Source: Chryseobacterium sp. (GTDB lineage Bacteria > Bacteroidota > Bacteroidia > Flavobacteriales > Weeksellaceae). Taken from it: a stretch of 64,000 nucleotides of DNA. A program made the translations under genes and the position numbers. The notes under the pieces are model-generated. The model had not been told where the DNA came from. It worked only from the letters and a program-made list of their open reading frames with translations, and searched no databases. Each line of letters starts with the position of its first letter. The stretch's first letter is position 1. Location of the stretch: positions 62,001 to 126,000 of the forward strand of contig JAITMC010000023.1 in NCBI GenBank assembly GCA_031277615.1, read 5' to 3'. This document shows, one piece after another, positions 35,794 to 45,120 of this stretch.

Positions 35794-37866
35794 ATGTCAG
35801 TACACTTCAATCCACGAGATATTACATGGCTTGCCTTTAATGAAAGGGTTTTACAGGAAGCCATGGACGAAAAGGTCCCTTTACATTTAAGAATACGTTT
35901 CCTCGGAATTTTCTCCAACAATCTGGATGAGTTCTTCAGGGTGCGTGTTGCCGGATTAAAAAGGGCCATGGATTTCAAGGAAAAGGTGATCGCTGAATCC
36001 TTCTACCAGCCTCCTTCCAAAATCCTGCAGCGCATCAATGATATTGTGATGAGCCAGCAGCAGAATTTTGATAAAACCTGGAAAAAAATCCAGACCGAAA
36101 TGGCTGACCAGAAAGTATACATTAAAAATGCCAAAAACCTAACAGCCCAACAGAAAGAATTTGTCAGAGTTTATTTTGATGAGGTCGTGGAATCCAATGT
36201 GATCCCGATTCTTCTTCATGAGAATACACCAATGCCCTATCTAAGAGATAAAAGTCTTTATCTGGGCGTTGCCATGCGTAAAAAAGACTGGCAGTATTCC
36301 AGCAATTATGCTATTATTGAGATTCCTTCCCGTTTTGTAGGAAGATTTGTCCTGATCCCTACAGAAGATCCGGAGGAAAAAAATGTGATGCTTCTTGAAG
36401 ATGTCATAACGTTCAACCTTCCGCATATTTTCTCTTATTTCGGGTATGATGAATTCTCTGCCAACGCCTTTAAAGTAACAAAAGATGCTGAGCTGGAGCT
36501 GGATAATGACATCCGGACCAACTTTGCAGAAAAAATAGAAAAAGGACTGAAAAACAGAAGAAAAGGAAAGCCCACCCGTTTTGTCTTTGATAAAGATATG
36601 GACAAAGCACTGCTTGAACTTCTGATCCGCAAGCTGAACCTCTCCAAAAAAGACAGCATCATCCCCGGGGGGAAAATTCATAACTTCAAACACTTCATGG
36701 ATTTTCCTGATGTTTTTGAAAAGTATGAAAAGCCGGAAGAAAGAACTTCATTTACCCATCAGGCTTTTGAACATGGGGAAAGGGTAACGGATGTTATTTT
36801 AAAAGAGGATGTTCTCCTTACTTTTCCTTATCATAAATATAATCCGGTTATCGACCTGTTGCGTGAAGCGGCCATGGATCCGGATGTAAAATCCATACAG
36901 ATTACCGCCTATCGTCTGGCAAGCAGCTCCAAGATCATCAACGCACTGATTTATGCAGCCAGAAACGGTAAAGAGGTAACGGTAATGCTGGAACTTCAGG
37001 CAAGATTCGATGAAGAATCCAACCTGGAATGGAAAGAGATGCTGGAACCGGAAGGAATTACCGTTCTGGTAGGACTTCCGAATAAAAAAGTACACGCCAA
37101 ACTCTGCGTCATCAAAAAAAGAGCGCATAATAAAACCATCCAGTATGGATTTGTAAGCACCGGGAATTTCAATGAAAAAACAGCAAGAATCTACGGGGAT
37201 CATTTATTGTTGACTTCAGACCGTGGAATTATGGCAGATATCAACAAGGTATTCAATGTCCTGAAAAAGCCTAAGGAAGATTATCTTCCTGTTCTGAAAA
37301 CCTGTAAGAATCTGTTGGTTTGCCCACAATTCATGCGTGAAAAGATCATTCATCATATCGATAAGGAAATTGAGGAAGCCAAAGCCGGAAGACATACCGA
37401 AATCATCGTTAAAGCCAATTCGGTAAGTGACCGTTTTCTGATTGAAAAACTTTACGATGCCGCCAAAGCCGGTGTAGCCGTTAGAATGATCGTAAGAGGA
37501 ATCTACTGTGCCGTTAATCAAAAAGATTTTAAAGAAAAAATAAAAGCCATAAGTATTGTGGATGAATACCTGGAACACGCCAGGGTCATGTATTTCTATA
37601 ATAAAGGATCAGAAGAGATGTACATCTCCTCCGCCGACTGGATGACGCGGAATCTGGACTACCGGATAGAGGCCGCCGCAAGGATCACAGACAAGGCTCT
37701 GAAGAAAGAATTGAAAGATATTCTCGACATTCAGTTGAGAGATAATGTAAAAGCTCGTATTTTAGACAAAAAATTGAGCAACGAGTATGTCCGGAATGAT
37801 AAGAAGGAATGCCGTTCTCAAATAGAAACCTATAAATATTTAAAAGCTAAAACAAGCAAAAAATGA
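35794..37866 (+). CDS. ppk1: Polyphosphate kinase 1
   Basis: 690 residues, full length. The family start FNPRDITWLAFNERVLQEA and FLGIFSNNLDEFFRVRVAGL are clear. The autophosphorylated histidine is His434 in VHAKLCVIKKR, matching His435 of the E. coli enzyme. The second phospholipase-D-like half carries FVSTGNFNEKTARIYGDH and SADWMTRNLDYRIE. It makes polyphosphate from ATP reversibly at the inner membrane. The stop codon overlaps the ppx start by four bases (ATGA), so synthesis and breakdown enzymes are translationally coupled. Confidence 0.96.
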   Translation: MSVHFNPRDITWLAFNERVLQEAMDEKVPLHLRIRFLGIFSNNLDEFFRVRVAGLKRAMDFKEKVIAESFYQPPSKILQRINDIVMSQQQNFDKTWKKIQTEMADQKVYIKNAKNLTAQQKEFVRVYFDEVVESNVIPILLHENTPMPYLRDKSLYLGVAMRKKDWQYSSNYAIIEIPSRFVGRFVLIPTEDPEEKNVMLLEDVITFNLPHIFSYFGYDEFSANAFKVTKDAELELDNDIRTNFAEKIEKGLKNRRKGKPTRFVFDKDMDKALLELLIRKLNLSKKDSIIPGGKIHNFKHFMDFPDVFEKYEKPEERTSFTHQAFEHGERVTDVILKEDVLLTFPYHKYNPVIDLLREAAMDPDVKSIQITAYRLASSSKIINALIYAARNGKEVTVMLELQARFDEESNLEWKEMLEPEGITVLVGLPNKKVHAKLCVIKKRAHNKTIQYGFVSTGNFNEKTARIYGDHLLLTSDRGIMADINKVFNVLKKPKEDYLPVLKTCKNLLVCPQFMREKIIHHIDKEIEEAKAGRHTEIIVKANSVSDRFLIEKLYDAAKAGVAVRMIVRGIYCAVNQKDFKEKIKAISIVDEYLEHARVMYFYNKGSEEMYISSADWMTRNLDYRIEAAARITDKALKKELKDILDIQLRDNVKARILDKKLSNEYVRNDKKECRSQIETYKYLKAKTSKK

Positions 37867-38747
37867 AGATCGCCGCGATAGACATAGGAAGTAACGCCGC
37901 AAGACTTTTGATCAACGAAATAAAGATCAATAACCGAAAACCTGAATTTATAAAGCTTAATCTCCTGAGAATCCCGCTTCGACTGGGAATGGACGTTTTT
38001 ACCATCGGAAAAATCGGAAATGAAAGAGAAAAAATGGTCATCGATTCCATGAAGATTTTCAGTGACCTGATGAAGATCTATAAAGTAGATCATTACAGGG
38101 CCTGTGCCACAAGTGCGATGCGTGATGCCGCCAACGGGAATGACATCATCAGGCAGGTTCAGGAAACTTCAGGGATTGATATTGAAATAATTTCCGGTGA
38201 TGAAGAAGCTACCCTTATCTATGAAAATCACGTTGCAGAAGGCCTTGATAAAGAATTTGCCTATCTCTACATTGATGTGGGAGGTGGTTCCACCGAACTT
38301 ACGTTCTACGAAAACGGTAAAATGATCTACGAGCGTTCCTTCAATATCGGAACGATCCGCCTTCTTAACAATCTGGTGACCGCCGATAACTGGAAGGAAA
38401 TGAAAGAAGAGATCAAGCAGAATATTACAAGCAAGAAACCTATTGTAGCCATCGGTTCCGGAGGAAATATCAACAAAGTTTTCTCCATGAGTAAGACCAA
38501 AGACGGAAAACCCATGTCACTTTCCCATCTTAAAAAAACCTACAAAGAGTTCAATGCCCTTTCGGTAGACGAAAGAATGACGAAATATAATCTCCGGGAA
38601 GACAGAGCCGACGTTCTGGTTCACGCGTTAAGAATTTTCAATAACGTGATGTCATGGTCGGAAATCAACCGTATTTTTGTTCCAAAAATTTCTCTGGCAG
38701 ACGGGCTTATCCATAATATGTACAGTCAGCTTAAGGATAAAAAATAG
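37863..38747 (+). CDS. ppx: Exopolyphosphatase, Ppx/GppA family
   Basis: 294 residues, the short form made only of the two ASKHA ATPase-like lobes. Phosphate-binding loops are AAIDIGSNAARLLI (3-16) and YIDVGGGSTELTFY (near 136-149), with VAIGSGGNINKV later. It removes terminal phosphates from polyphosphate or hydrolyses pppGpp; the C-terminal HD-like domain of long Ppx is missing, so the balance of activities is unknown. It overlaps ppk1 by 4 bp and is followed by a terminator 20 bp after its stop. Confidence 0.92.
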   Translation: MKIAAIDIGSNAARLLINEIKINNRKPEFIKLNLLRIPLRLGMDVFTIGKIGNEREKMVIDSMKIFSDLMKIYKVDHYRACATSAMRDAANGNDIIRQVQETSGIDIEIISGDEEATLIYENHVAEGLDKEFAYLYIDVGGGSTELTFYENGKMIYERSFNIGTIRLLNNLVTADNWKEMKEEIKQNITSKKPIVAIGSGGNINKVFSMSKTKDGKPMSLSHLKKTYKEFNALSVDERMTKYNLREDRADVLVHALRIFNNVMSWSEINRIFVPKISLADGLIHNMYSQLKDKK

Positions 38748-38769
38748 TTTTTACACACCAACCTTATTT

Positions 38770-38794
38770 AAACCAGCCAACCATTGGCTGGTTT
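38770..38794 (+). terminator. Terminator of ppk1-ppx
   Basis: AAACCAGCCAA (38770-38780) pairs with TTGGCTGGTTT (38784-38794) around a 3-nt loop, with TTAC after it. The U-tract is weak. Confidence 0.7.
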
Positions 38795-38879
38795 TACGTT
38801 TAAATACAGGAATAATCTGCTGCTGCTACGAGAGAAAAAATATTCACAAGATCAGGGTGATCCGGATATTCTGTGGAAA

Positions 38880-39076
38880 ACTTTTTAACCACAAAAGAAA
38901 TTGAACACTTAAGTAAGTTTAATGTATGATGTACAGAAGTACACTTAAGTTCTTAAAAATCTACAATTTTTCTGGTATGAGGGGGACAAAAATCTGCGTC
39001 ATCTGCAAAATCTGCGCGAGAAAAATATCCATAAACATCAGTGTGATTCATGAGATCCGTGGGGAAATTTTTTAAT
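38880..39076 (-). repeat. Single dispersed copy of the ~197-bp repeat unit
   Basis: The 400-bp gap 38748-39151 holds the ppx terminator and this element. Read on the minus strand it repeats the order of the 8-kb array unit: TTTCCCCACGGAT, CACTGATGTTTATGGATA, TTTTCTCGCGCAGATT, TTGTAGATTTTTAAGAACTT, TGTACTTCTGTAC, and TTTTGTGGTTAAAAAG at the end. No ORF is present. Confidence 0.75.
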
Positions 39077-39151
39077 CATCCGTCAAAAATTTTAATATTC
39101 TTTAAAGTAAAAACCGATTTTAAAACGTCTCTATCATATCAACAGTAAAAA

Positions 39152-39805
39152 ATGAATCCAATCAAAATAATTCTCACAGGAGCCACAGGGATGGTAGGCG
39201 AAGGTGTTTTAATGGAATGCCTGGAAAACCCTGCCGTTTCTGAAATTTTAAGTGTAAGCAGAAAACCTTCAGGAAAAAAACATGCGAAACTCAAAGAATA
39301 TATTGTTCCTGATTTTCTCACGATCGATCTTCACGATGAAACCCTGAAAGGGTATGATGCCTGTTTTTTCTGTGCAGGAATCAGCAGTGTGGGAATGAGT
39401 GAGGAGGATTATACCCGGATTACTTATGATACCACTCTTCATTTTGCTCAGGCTGTCCTGAATCAGAATCCGGAAATGGTTTTCAATTATGTTTCAGGGG
39501 CTCATACCGATCGTACAGAGAGCGGAAAAATTATGTGGGCACGGGTAAAAGGCAGAACAGAAAATGCATTAAAGAAGCTTGGATTCAGAAATGAATTCAA
39601 TTTCCGGCCCGGATTTATGAAGCCCGTAGAAGGGCAAATTAACATAAAATGGTTTTTTAAGCCTTTTATTTGGTTTTTTCCTATTTTTTTACCATCAAAA
39701 TCATTAACTTTACACGAAGTAGGTAGAGCAATGATTAATGCCGTACTGAGAGGCTATCCTACATCGATTCTGGAAATTAGGGACATTAAAAATTTAGCAA
39801 TATGA
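39152..39805 (+). CDS. NAD(P)-binding epimerase-like protein (HTATIP2/YbjT type)
   Basis: 217 residues with the Rossmann motif ILTGATGMVGEG (about 7-18) and later FNYVSGAHTD and GRTENALKKLGF. In atypical short-chain dehydrogenases these positions hold the Ser and the YxxxK-like Lys; here the Tyr is not obvious. Likely an oxidoreductase or sensor of unknown substrate. The stop overlaps the ATG of a 50-residue membrane protein (ATGA), so the two form a small operon. Confidence 0.75.
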   Translation: MNPIKIILTGATGMVGEGVLMECLENPAVSEILSVSRKPSGKKHAKLKEYIVPDFLTIDLHDETLKGYDACFFCAGISSVGMSEEDYTRITYDTTLHFAQAVLNQNPEMVFNYVSGAHTDRTESGKIMWARVKGRTENALKKLGFRNEFNFRPGFMKPVEGQINIKWFFKPFIWFFPIFLPSKSLTLHEVGRAMINAVLRGYPTSILEIRDIKNLAI

Positions 39806-39954
39806 GAGAAATGTTAAAAAGAATAGTTCTGGTTATTTTTGTACTCTTGGTTCTGACGGCAGTTTCAGGATTCTTCTATATGCAGAAACATCCACTGGAA
39901 GGCAAAACACCGGCACAGAAAGCTTTAAATTTCTCTGGAAGACAAACCAAATGA
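39802..39954 (+). CDS. Small single-span membrane protein (50 aa)
   Basis: ATG at 39802 overlaps the stop of the preceding gene (ATGA). The 50-codon product has a basic start (MREMLKR), one hydrophobic helix at about residues 8-27, and a positively charged tail (KTPAQKALNFSGRQTK). Coupled start and protein-like composition favour a real gene. No family recognised; it could tether the upstream dehydrogenase-like protein to the membrane, which is a guess. Confidence 0.5.
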   Translation: MREMLKRIVLVIFVLLVLTAVSGFFYMQKHPLEGKTPAQKALNFSGRQTK

Positions 39955-40128
39955 TGATACGGTTTCATAACTGATGTCTGCTATTTTCTGAATATAGCAC
40001 CATTCAGATGTTGAATATTTCCGCTTTTTAGTATTTCTATGTGAATTTATTAAACATTTCTTAAAATTCCATTAAAACAACTGCAACGTATAAAGTTCAT
40101 TTTTGCATACATCTAATGCAAGTAAAAA

Positions 40129-43100
40129 ATGATCAACAATTACCTATTAAAAGGGTCTGTTATTGCCGCGTTCTTTCTACAGGGCGGACTTTCCGGACAG
40201 ACTCTTGTCCATTACTGGAATTTTAACAACAGTGCTTCCGAAACAGCCATTACAACACCGTCTTCAACCCTTACCGGAGGTTTTCTTACCGCAATAGCGG
40301 GAGGCACCAGTATTATTGATTTTGCGAACGGAACCGGACAGAACTTCGGCACGGAAAACCTGAATGCAAGAAACGGAGATCCCGCGGGAACCCATCTGAG
40401 GTTCAACAATCCAATCGGAGGCGGTCTTCAGTTTAATCTGCCGACAACAGGCTATAATAACGTAACGGTAAAGTTTAGTACGCGAAGATCCGGACAGGGA
40501 GCCGGTACCCAAATCTGGTCTTACTCAACAGACGGAACGACTTTCGTTCCTTACCAGAATGTAAATCCTATGGATGCCAATCCGCAATTGATCAGCTTTG
40601 ATTTTTCTTCAGTTCCGGGAGTTTCCAATAATCCGGATTTCAAATTAAAAGTTGAATTTACCGCCACAGGAGGCGGAACTGGCGGGAACAACCGTTTTGA
40701 TAATTTTACGGTAGATGCAACCCCGGCCGGAGGTATAGACACGACTCCTCCAACGGTAACCTTCTTTCCTGCTCCTGACACAAATAATGCTTCAACAACA
40801 GCTCATCCTACCCTTTCTTTCAATGAAAATGTAAGGCTGACTGACAATTCTCCGATCAACGATTCTAATGCACAAAATCTTGTGGAATTCCGTCTGGGAA
40901 ATTCTTCAGGTACCCAGGTTCCCTTTACCACGACTTTCAGTAATAATATCATTTCAGTGATCCCGTCTTCCGGTCTTATTCCCGGACAAGCCTATTATCT
41001 GGCCCTCAAGCCCGATATGGTGGAAGATTTAAGTGATAATGCGGTCTCAACAATCACTTCCAGTACTTTTACAACGGCCGGTACATCGGTTTCTTTAGAC
41101 AAAAACTTTATAAAGGTTAATGAAAATGCCGGCAGCCTTGCCTTCAAAATCAATATTGCCAATCCTTCAGCAGCGACGGTAGATCTTTTGGTAAAACCGG
41201 CTCCATTCAGTACGGCGGACAGCAATGATTTTACACTCACCAGCCAGACGATCCAAATTACTCCGGGAATGACTAGCTATACTGTTACAATTCCGATTAT
41301 TGATGATACACAGGAAGAACAACAGGCTGAATATTTTGTAGTCAGCCTGGAAAACCCTTCCGGAACACTGATTTCGGGAGACCCGTCTGCAACGGTGTAT
41401 ATTGTTGATAATGACAAGCCGGCACCGGTTCCTTCCGGACAGATCCAGCTGAACTATATCGGAAGCTTTGACCCTTCCGGAAACAACAACAGCTCTACGG
41501 AAATTGTCGTTCATGATCCTTCCACCCAAAGATTATTTACCATTAGTTCCCTGACCGACGTTTTTGATATTATTGATTTCAGCAATCCCAATACCCCATC
41601 TGTGATACAGACCGTGAATATGGCTCCATATGGAGGTATCACAAGCATCGCGGTAAAAAACGGGATTATTGCCGCGGCATCTCCCAATACCGACCCTCAG
41701 CAAAACGGCTCTGTTGTATTTTTCGATATTAACGGAAATTTCCTGAAGCAGGTAACCGTAGGAGCACTTCCGGATATGGTGACCTTCACACCGGACGGAA
41801 CAAAAGTAATCACCGCTAATGAAGGGGAACCTAACGATGCCTATACCATAGATCCTGAAGGAACCATCAGCATCATTGATATCTCAGGAGGCATAGGAAA
41901 TCTTACCCAAACGCAGGTTTCCACCCTGAATTTTAACAGCTTTGATTCTCAGGTAGCTGCTTTAACTGCTACAGGATTAAGAAAAGTAAGAACCAATAAT
42001 ACACTTTCCCAGGATCTGGAACCTGAATACGTAACGGTAAGCGCAGACAGTCAGAAAGCCTGGGTTACCCTTCAGGAAAACAATGCAATAGCAGAGATTA
42101 ACCTGACCACAAAAACCATCACCGGAATCTGGGGACTTGGCAAAAAAGATATGAGCCTTCCGGGGAACGGCTTCGATGCTTCGGACAATAACGGAGAGGT
42201 GCTGATTGCCAACTGGCCCGTGAAAGCCTATTATATTCCGGATGCGGTACAGAATTACAGGGTTGGAAATACCAATTACATCGTAACCGCCAACGAAGGA
42301 GATGAAAAAGATCTTTCAGGATACAGTGAGAGAACAACCGTAGGAGCTAATAATTACACCCTGGACCCGGTATTGTTTCCACAGGCAGCTGTTTTAAAAG
42401 CTTCTCATAATTTAGGAAGATTAAGGGTATCTAATGCCACAGGAAATACGGATGGTGATACCGATTTTGAAGAAATTGCAGCCTTAGGAGCACGGTCATT
42501 CTCTATTTTCAATGCCGATGCGCAACAGCTGGTTTATGACAGCGGAGATCAGTTTGAAAGATATATTGCTGCGAATCATCCAACGATATTCAATGCCGAC
42601 AATGAATCGAATGCCGTTAAAAGCAGAAGCCGGGCCAAAGGTCCTGAACCGGAAGGGGTAACTTTGGGAACCATCAACGGGCAGACCTACGCATTCATTA
42701 CACTGGAAAGAACCGGCGGAGTCATGGTTTACAATATTACCAACCCTTCCAGCCCCACTTTTACGGATTATAAGCATTCCCGTATGACCTCAGCGTACGG
42801 AGGAGACAACGGCCCTGAAGGGATTACTTACATTGCCCCGGAAAATACAACAACCGGAAAGGGCTATGTGATTGTTGCCAATGAGATCAGCGGAACACTA
42901 TCGATGTATGAAGTCACTTCCTCTCCTACTTTGGGAACCGGAGAAATAAAAACTGAAAAAGCAACTTTCAACGTATTCCCGAATCCTGTGAGCAAAGGAA
43001 ATACTCTGTACTTCAACAGGAAGCAGGATTACGAACTGTATGATATGTCCGGAAGGCTGATCGGCAGTGAGAAAAATGCTTTAACAATAGATACTTCCAG

Positions 43101-43167
43101 ACTTTCTGCCGGTGTTTATCTGGTAAGAACATCTGAAGGACATCTGAAGAGAGTAATTGTAAAGTAA
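40129..43167 (+). CDS. Large T9SS-exported surface protein, choice-of-anchor I family with Calx-beta domain
   Basis: 1012 residues. Order: signal peptide (1-25, ending GLSGQ); a ~170-residue beta-sandwich (LVHYWNFNN ... DNFTVDA); a Big_5/Ig-like stretch with TPPTVTFFPAPD and ALKPDMVEDLSDNAV (about 203-320); a Calx-beta domain (about 325-430, ending ATVYIVDNDKP); then a long WD-like/choice-of-anchor I domain (about 440-930, STEIVVHDPSTQRLFTIS, LPDMVTFTPDGTKVITANEG, VTANEGDEKDL). A type A sorting domain (FNVFPNPVSKGN ... GVYLVRTSEGHLKRVIVK) ends the protein. In the family the main domain is alkaline-phosphatase-associated or adhesive; enzymatic activity is not evident. It stands alone with a terminator after it. 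Confidence 0.85.
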   Translation: MINNYLLKGSVIAAFFLQGGLSGQTLVHYWNFNNSASETAITTPSSTLTGGFLTAIAGGTSIIDFANGTGQNFGTENLNARNGDPAGTHLRFNNPIGGGLQFNLPTTGYNNVTVKFSTRRSGQGAGTQIWSYSTDGTTFVPYQNVNPMDANPQLISFDFSSVPGVSNNPDFKLKVEFTATGGGTGGNNRFDNFTVDATPAGGIDTTPPTVTFFPAPDTNNASTTAHPTLSFNENVRLTDNSPINDSNAQNLVEFRLGNSSGTQVPFTTTFSNNIISVIPSSGLIPGQAYYLALKPDMVEDLSDNAVSTITSSTFTTAGTSVSLDKNFIKVNENAGSLAFKINIANPSAATVDLLVKPAPFSTADSNDFTLTSQTIQITPGMTSYTVTIPIIDDTQEEQQAEYFVVSLENPSGTLISGDPSATVYIVDNDKPAPVPSGQIQLNYIGSFDPSGNNNSSTEIVVHDPSTQRLFTISSLTDVFDIIDFSNPNTPSVIQTVNMAPYGGITSIAVKNGIIAAASPNTDPQQNGSVVFFDINGNFLKQVTVGALPDMVTFTPDGTKVITANEGEPNDAYTIDPEGTISIIDISGGIGNLTQTQVSTLNFNSFDSQVAALTATGLRKVRTNNTLSQDLEPEYVTVSADSQKAWVTLQENNAIAEINLTTKTITGIWGLGKKDMSLPGNGFDASDNNGEVLIANWPVKAYYIPDAVQNYRVGNTNYIVTANEGDEKDLSGYSERTTVGANNYTLDPVLFPQAAVLKASHNLGRLRVSNATGNTDGDTDFEEIAALGARSFSIFNADAQQLVYDSGDQFERYIAANHPTIFNADNESNAVKSRSRAKGPEPEGVTLGTINGQTYAFITLERTGGVMVYNITNPSSPTFTDYKHSRMTSAYGGDNGPEGITYIAPENTTTGKGYVIVANEISGTLSMYEVTSSPTLGTGEIKTEKATFNVFPNPVSKGNTLYFNRKQDYELYDMSGRLIGSEKNALTIDTSRLSAGVYLVRTSEGHLKRVIVK

Positions 43168-43221
43168 TTCGCATGAATGGAAGAGGTATGATGGAAGTTG
43201 CTGTTCCTATTAATGATAAAG

Positions 43222-43246
43222 TCCCGGAAATATCCGGGATTTTTTT
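43222..43246 (+). terminator. Terminator after the large T9SS protein
   Basis: TCCCGGA-4 nt-TCCGGGA followed by seven T residues. Confidence 0.85.
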
Positions 43247-43412
43247 ATGATTACCCTGAATTTGGTTTAGGTATTTAAGATTAAAGAAAACATTTACTTT
43301 TTATGGCTTTCATAACTCCATTTCCTTCCATCAACCCTGCCACACAGAAATCTCTTATCCCAAATTCAGGTTATTGTTATTAAATTCAGTAGCTTTAGTT
43401 TTTTATCATTTC

Positions 43413-44240
43413 ATGAAAGAGCAATTAGAAAATATCATTCAGGAAGCTTATACCAAAGAAAGACGTAACCTTTTTACCTTCCTGACGGGTGCAGGAATTT
43501 CTTCCGACAGTGGAATTCCTACCTATCGCGGAACAGACGGGATATGGGTAAAGGGAACACAGTTTCATAAGCCTGAAGAATTCGGAACGCTGAGGTATTT
43601 CAGACAGCATCCGGAGGAGGTTCTCCAGTATTCGCTGTTCCGGAAAAAAATGTTTGAAGATGTAAAGCCTAATGAAAGCCATTTTGAGCTTGTTTCCATA
43701 GAAAATATGCTTCAGGACAGGTTTCATCTGATTACCCAGAACATCGACAATCTGCACCGCCGTGCCGGAACTCAGAGGATTTATGAGATCCATGGTAATA
43801 ACAGGGAGATCAAATGCTCTAACGGATGTAAAAAAATTGCGGCCCTACCTGAAGAAATTAAAAGTAAAAATATTGATGAGGACCTTACGGAAAGGGATAA
43901 AGAGCTGCTGACCTGTCCGGAATGCGGTCACTGGATGCGTCCCAACATTCTCTGGTTTGATGAGTATTATGATGAGAAGACCAACAAAAGATTCAGTGCT
44001 TTGAAAAAGGCTAAAAACAGCGCCATCCTTTTTATTGCAGGTACTTCCGGCGCTACAAACCTTCCGATTGCAATTGCTGAAACGGCCCTGAGATACGGAG
44101 CTTTTATTGTAGATATTAATACGGAAGATAATCATTTCACGAAACTGATCCGGAATAAAAAAAGGGCAGTAATCATCAGGGAAAAATCAACGGATGTGTT
44201 CAGATTGATTAAAGAGATTATTGAAAATATCAACCCGTAA
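43413..44240 (+). CDS. Sir2-family NAD-dependent protein deacylase
   Basis: 275 residues from the ATG at 43413; the longer frame begins at TTG and adds a hydrophobic stretch not seen in the family. Motifs: TGAGISSDSGIPTYRG (25-40), TQNIDNLH (108-115), catalytic His127 in EIHGN, and zinc cysteines 135, 139, 168 and 171 (CSNGC ... CPEC). PNILWFDE and the C-terminal AGTSGATNLP / VDINTEDN bind NAD. It removes acyl groups from lysines, consuming NAD. No operon partner; the NAD salvage genes are 10 kb away. Confidence 0.92.
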   Translation: MKEQLENIIQEAYTKERRNLFTFLTGAGISSDSGIPTYRGTDGIWVKGTQFHKPEEFGTLRYFRQHPEEVLQYSLFRKKMFEDVKPNESHFELVSIENMLQDRFHLITQNIDNLHRRAGTQRIYEIHGNNREIKCSNGCKKIAALPEEIKSKNIDEDLTERDKELLTCPECGHWMRPNILWFDEYYDEKTNKRFSALKKAKNSAILFIAGTSGATNLPIAIAETALRYGAFIVDINTEDNHFTKLIRNKKRAVIIREKSTDVFRLIKEIIENINP

Positions 44241-44269
44241 ACCGTCTGAAATTTAACTTTTTCTTGACA

Positions 44270-44298
44270 TTGTTGGCATGATTTTATCTTTATATTTG
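44270..44298 (+). promoter_or_regulatory. Promoter of the DUF3060 protein gene
   Basis: TTG (44270-44272), 18 nt, TATATTTG (44291-44298). It overlaps the longer ORF start at 44278, which decides in favour of the ATG at 44317. Confidence 0.75.
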
Positions 44299-44316
44299 CC
44301 CGTACCAAATTCAAAA

Positions 44317-44715
44317 ATGAAAATGAAAAAAATGAAAACATTAAGTATCCTGGCCTTCTTATTAATAGGGACAGGAACGGCTTTTTCGCAATCGAGAAAA
44401 ACAGAATCCTCCAAAGGAGTAGAACAGTCGGACAATAAAAAAATAGTACAGGTAGAAGGTGTTGGCCATAAGCTCAGTTATACGCTTAGCGGTGGAACCG
44501 TAGAGGTTGCAGGAGGCGATAATACGGTAACCGTGAAAGGAAGCGCTAAAAAGATCTCTGTTTCCGGCACAGGAAATACAGTATACATCGACCGCGTAGA
44601 TAAAATAATGATGGAAGGAGGCAATAATACCATCTACTACAGAACTTCGGGAACTAAATCTGGAAAACCTGATGCCTCGCTTACAGGAGTAGGCAACAGA
44701 GTAGTCAGACAATAG
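44317..44715 (+). CDS. DUF3060-domain secreted protein
   Basis: 132 residues from the ATG at 44317 (a second ATG lies at 44323). A signal peptide ends near GTAFSQ. The mature protein is a short beta-solenoid-like repeat with the DUF3060 pattern: VEGVGHKLSYTLSGGTVEVAGGDNTVTVKGSAKKISVSGTGNTV, where G-x-x-N-x-(V/I) recurs every ~20 residues, ending with a basic tail. The family is exported and of unknown role. The start is set by the promoter that overlaps the longer frame. A terminator shared with the opposite NifU gene follows. Confidence 0.8.
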   Translation: MKMKKMKTLSILAFLLIGTGTAFSQSRKTESSKGVEQSDNKKIVQVEGVGHKLSYTLSGGTVEVAGGDNTVTVKGSAKKISVSGTGNTVYIDRVDKIMMEGGNNTIYYRTSGTKSGKPDASLTGVGNRVVRQ

Positions 44716-44775
44716 GATTAAAGGATATTGACTGATTGCCTGAGATCTGCCTCAGCACAATCCGAAAATAAATAA

Positions 44776-44808
44776 AAAAGACAGGCTTTTTTACAAGGCC
44801 TGTCTTTT
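44776..44808. terminator. Bidirectional terminator between DUF3060 and NifU-like genes
   Basis: AAAAGACAGGC pairs with GCCTGTCTTTT (44798-44808). A- and T-rich flanks serve both convergent genes. Confidence 0.8.
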
Positions 44809-44827
44809 AAATATATCAGATAAGATT

Positions 44828-45076
44828 TTACTCTACATTGATTACTTTTTCAATTTCCGGAGCATGTTGTTTAATGGTATTCTCCACACCCAGCTTAAGG
44901 GTTGAAAAATTCAGTGAACATCCGGAACAGTTACCCAGAAGTTTTACAAAAACCTGATTATCCTTCACGTCAATAAGCTCAATATCACCTCCGTCTTTAT
45001 TCAAAAACGGTCTGATGCTTTCCAGAGCTTCCATTACTCTCGTTACTGTATCTTCGTGTGTTATATTTGTTTCCAT
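44828..45076 (-). CDS. NifU-like iron-sulfur scaffold/carrier protein
   Basis: 82 residues from the ATG at 45076: the stand-alone NifU C-terminal domain, with IRPFLNKDGGDIELIDV and the cluster ligands CSGC at 50 and 53. It carries [4Fe-4S] or [2Fe-2S] clusters to apoproteins. Two longer starts are possible: 45121, where TAATG overlaps the mrp stop, and 45145 inside mrp. The chosen start matches the domain's usual beginning, but the overlap suggests coupling with mrp in any case. Confidence 0.9.
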   Translation of the reverse strand: METNITHEDTVTRVMEALESIRPFLNKDGGDIELIDVKDNQVFVKLLGNCSGCSLNFSTLKLGVENTIKQHAPEIEKVINVE

Positions 45077-45120
45077 ATTTTTTTGATTCAATTCGGTTTT
45101 TTCAGGCGTTCCTGAAATCA

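Noticed and set aside
43374-43412. TTG start adding 13 hydrophobic residues to the sirtuin
   Set aside because: Sirtuins of this type start near the ATG at 43413 and need no membrane segment.
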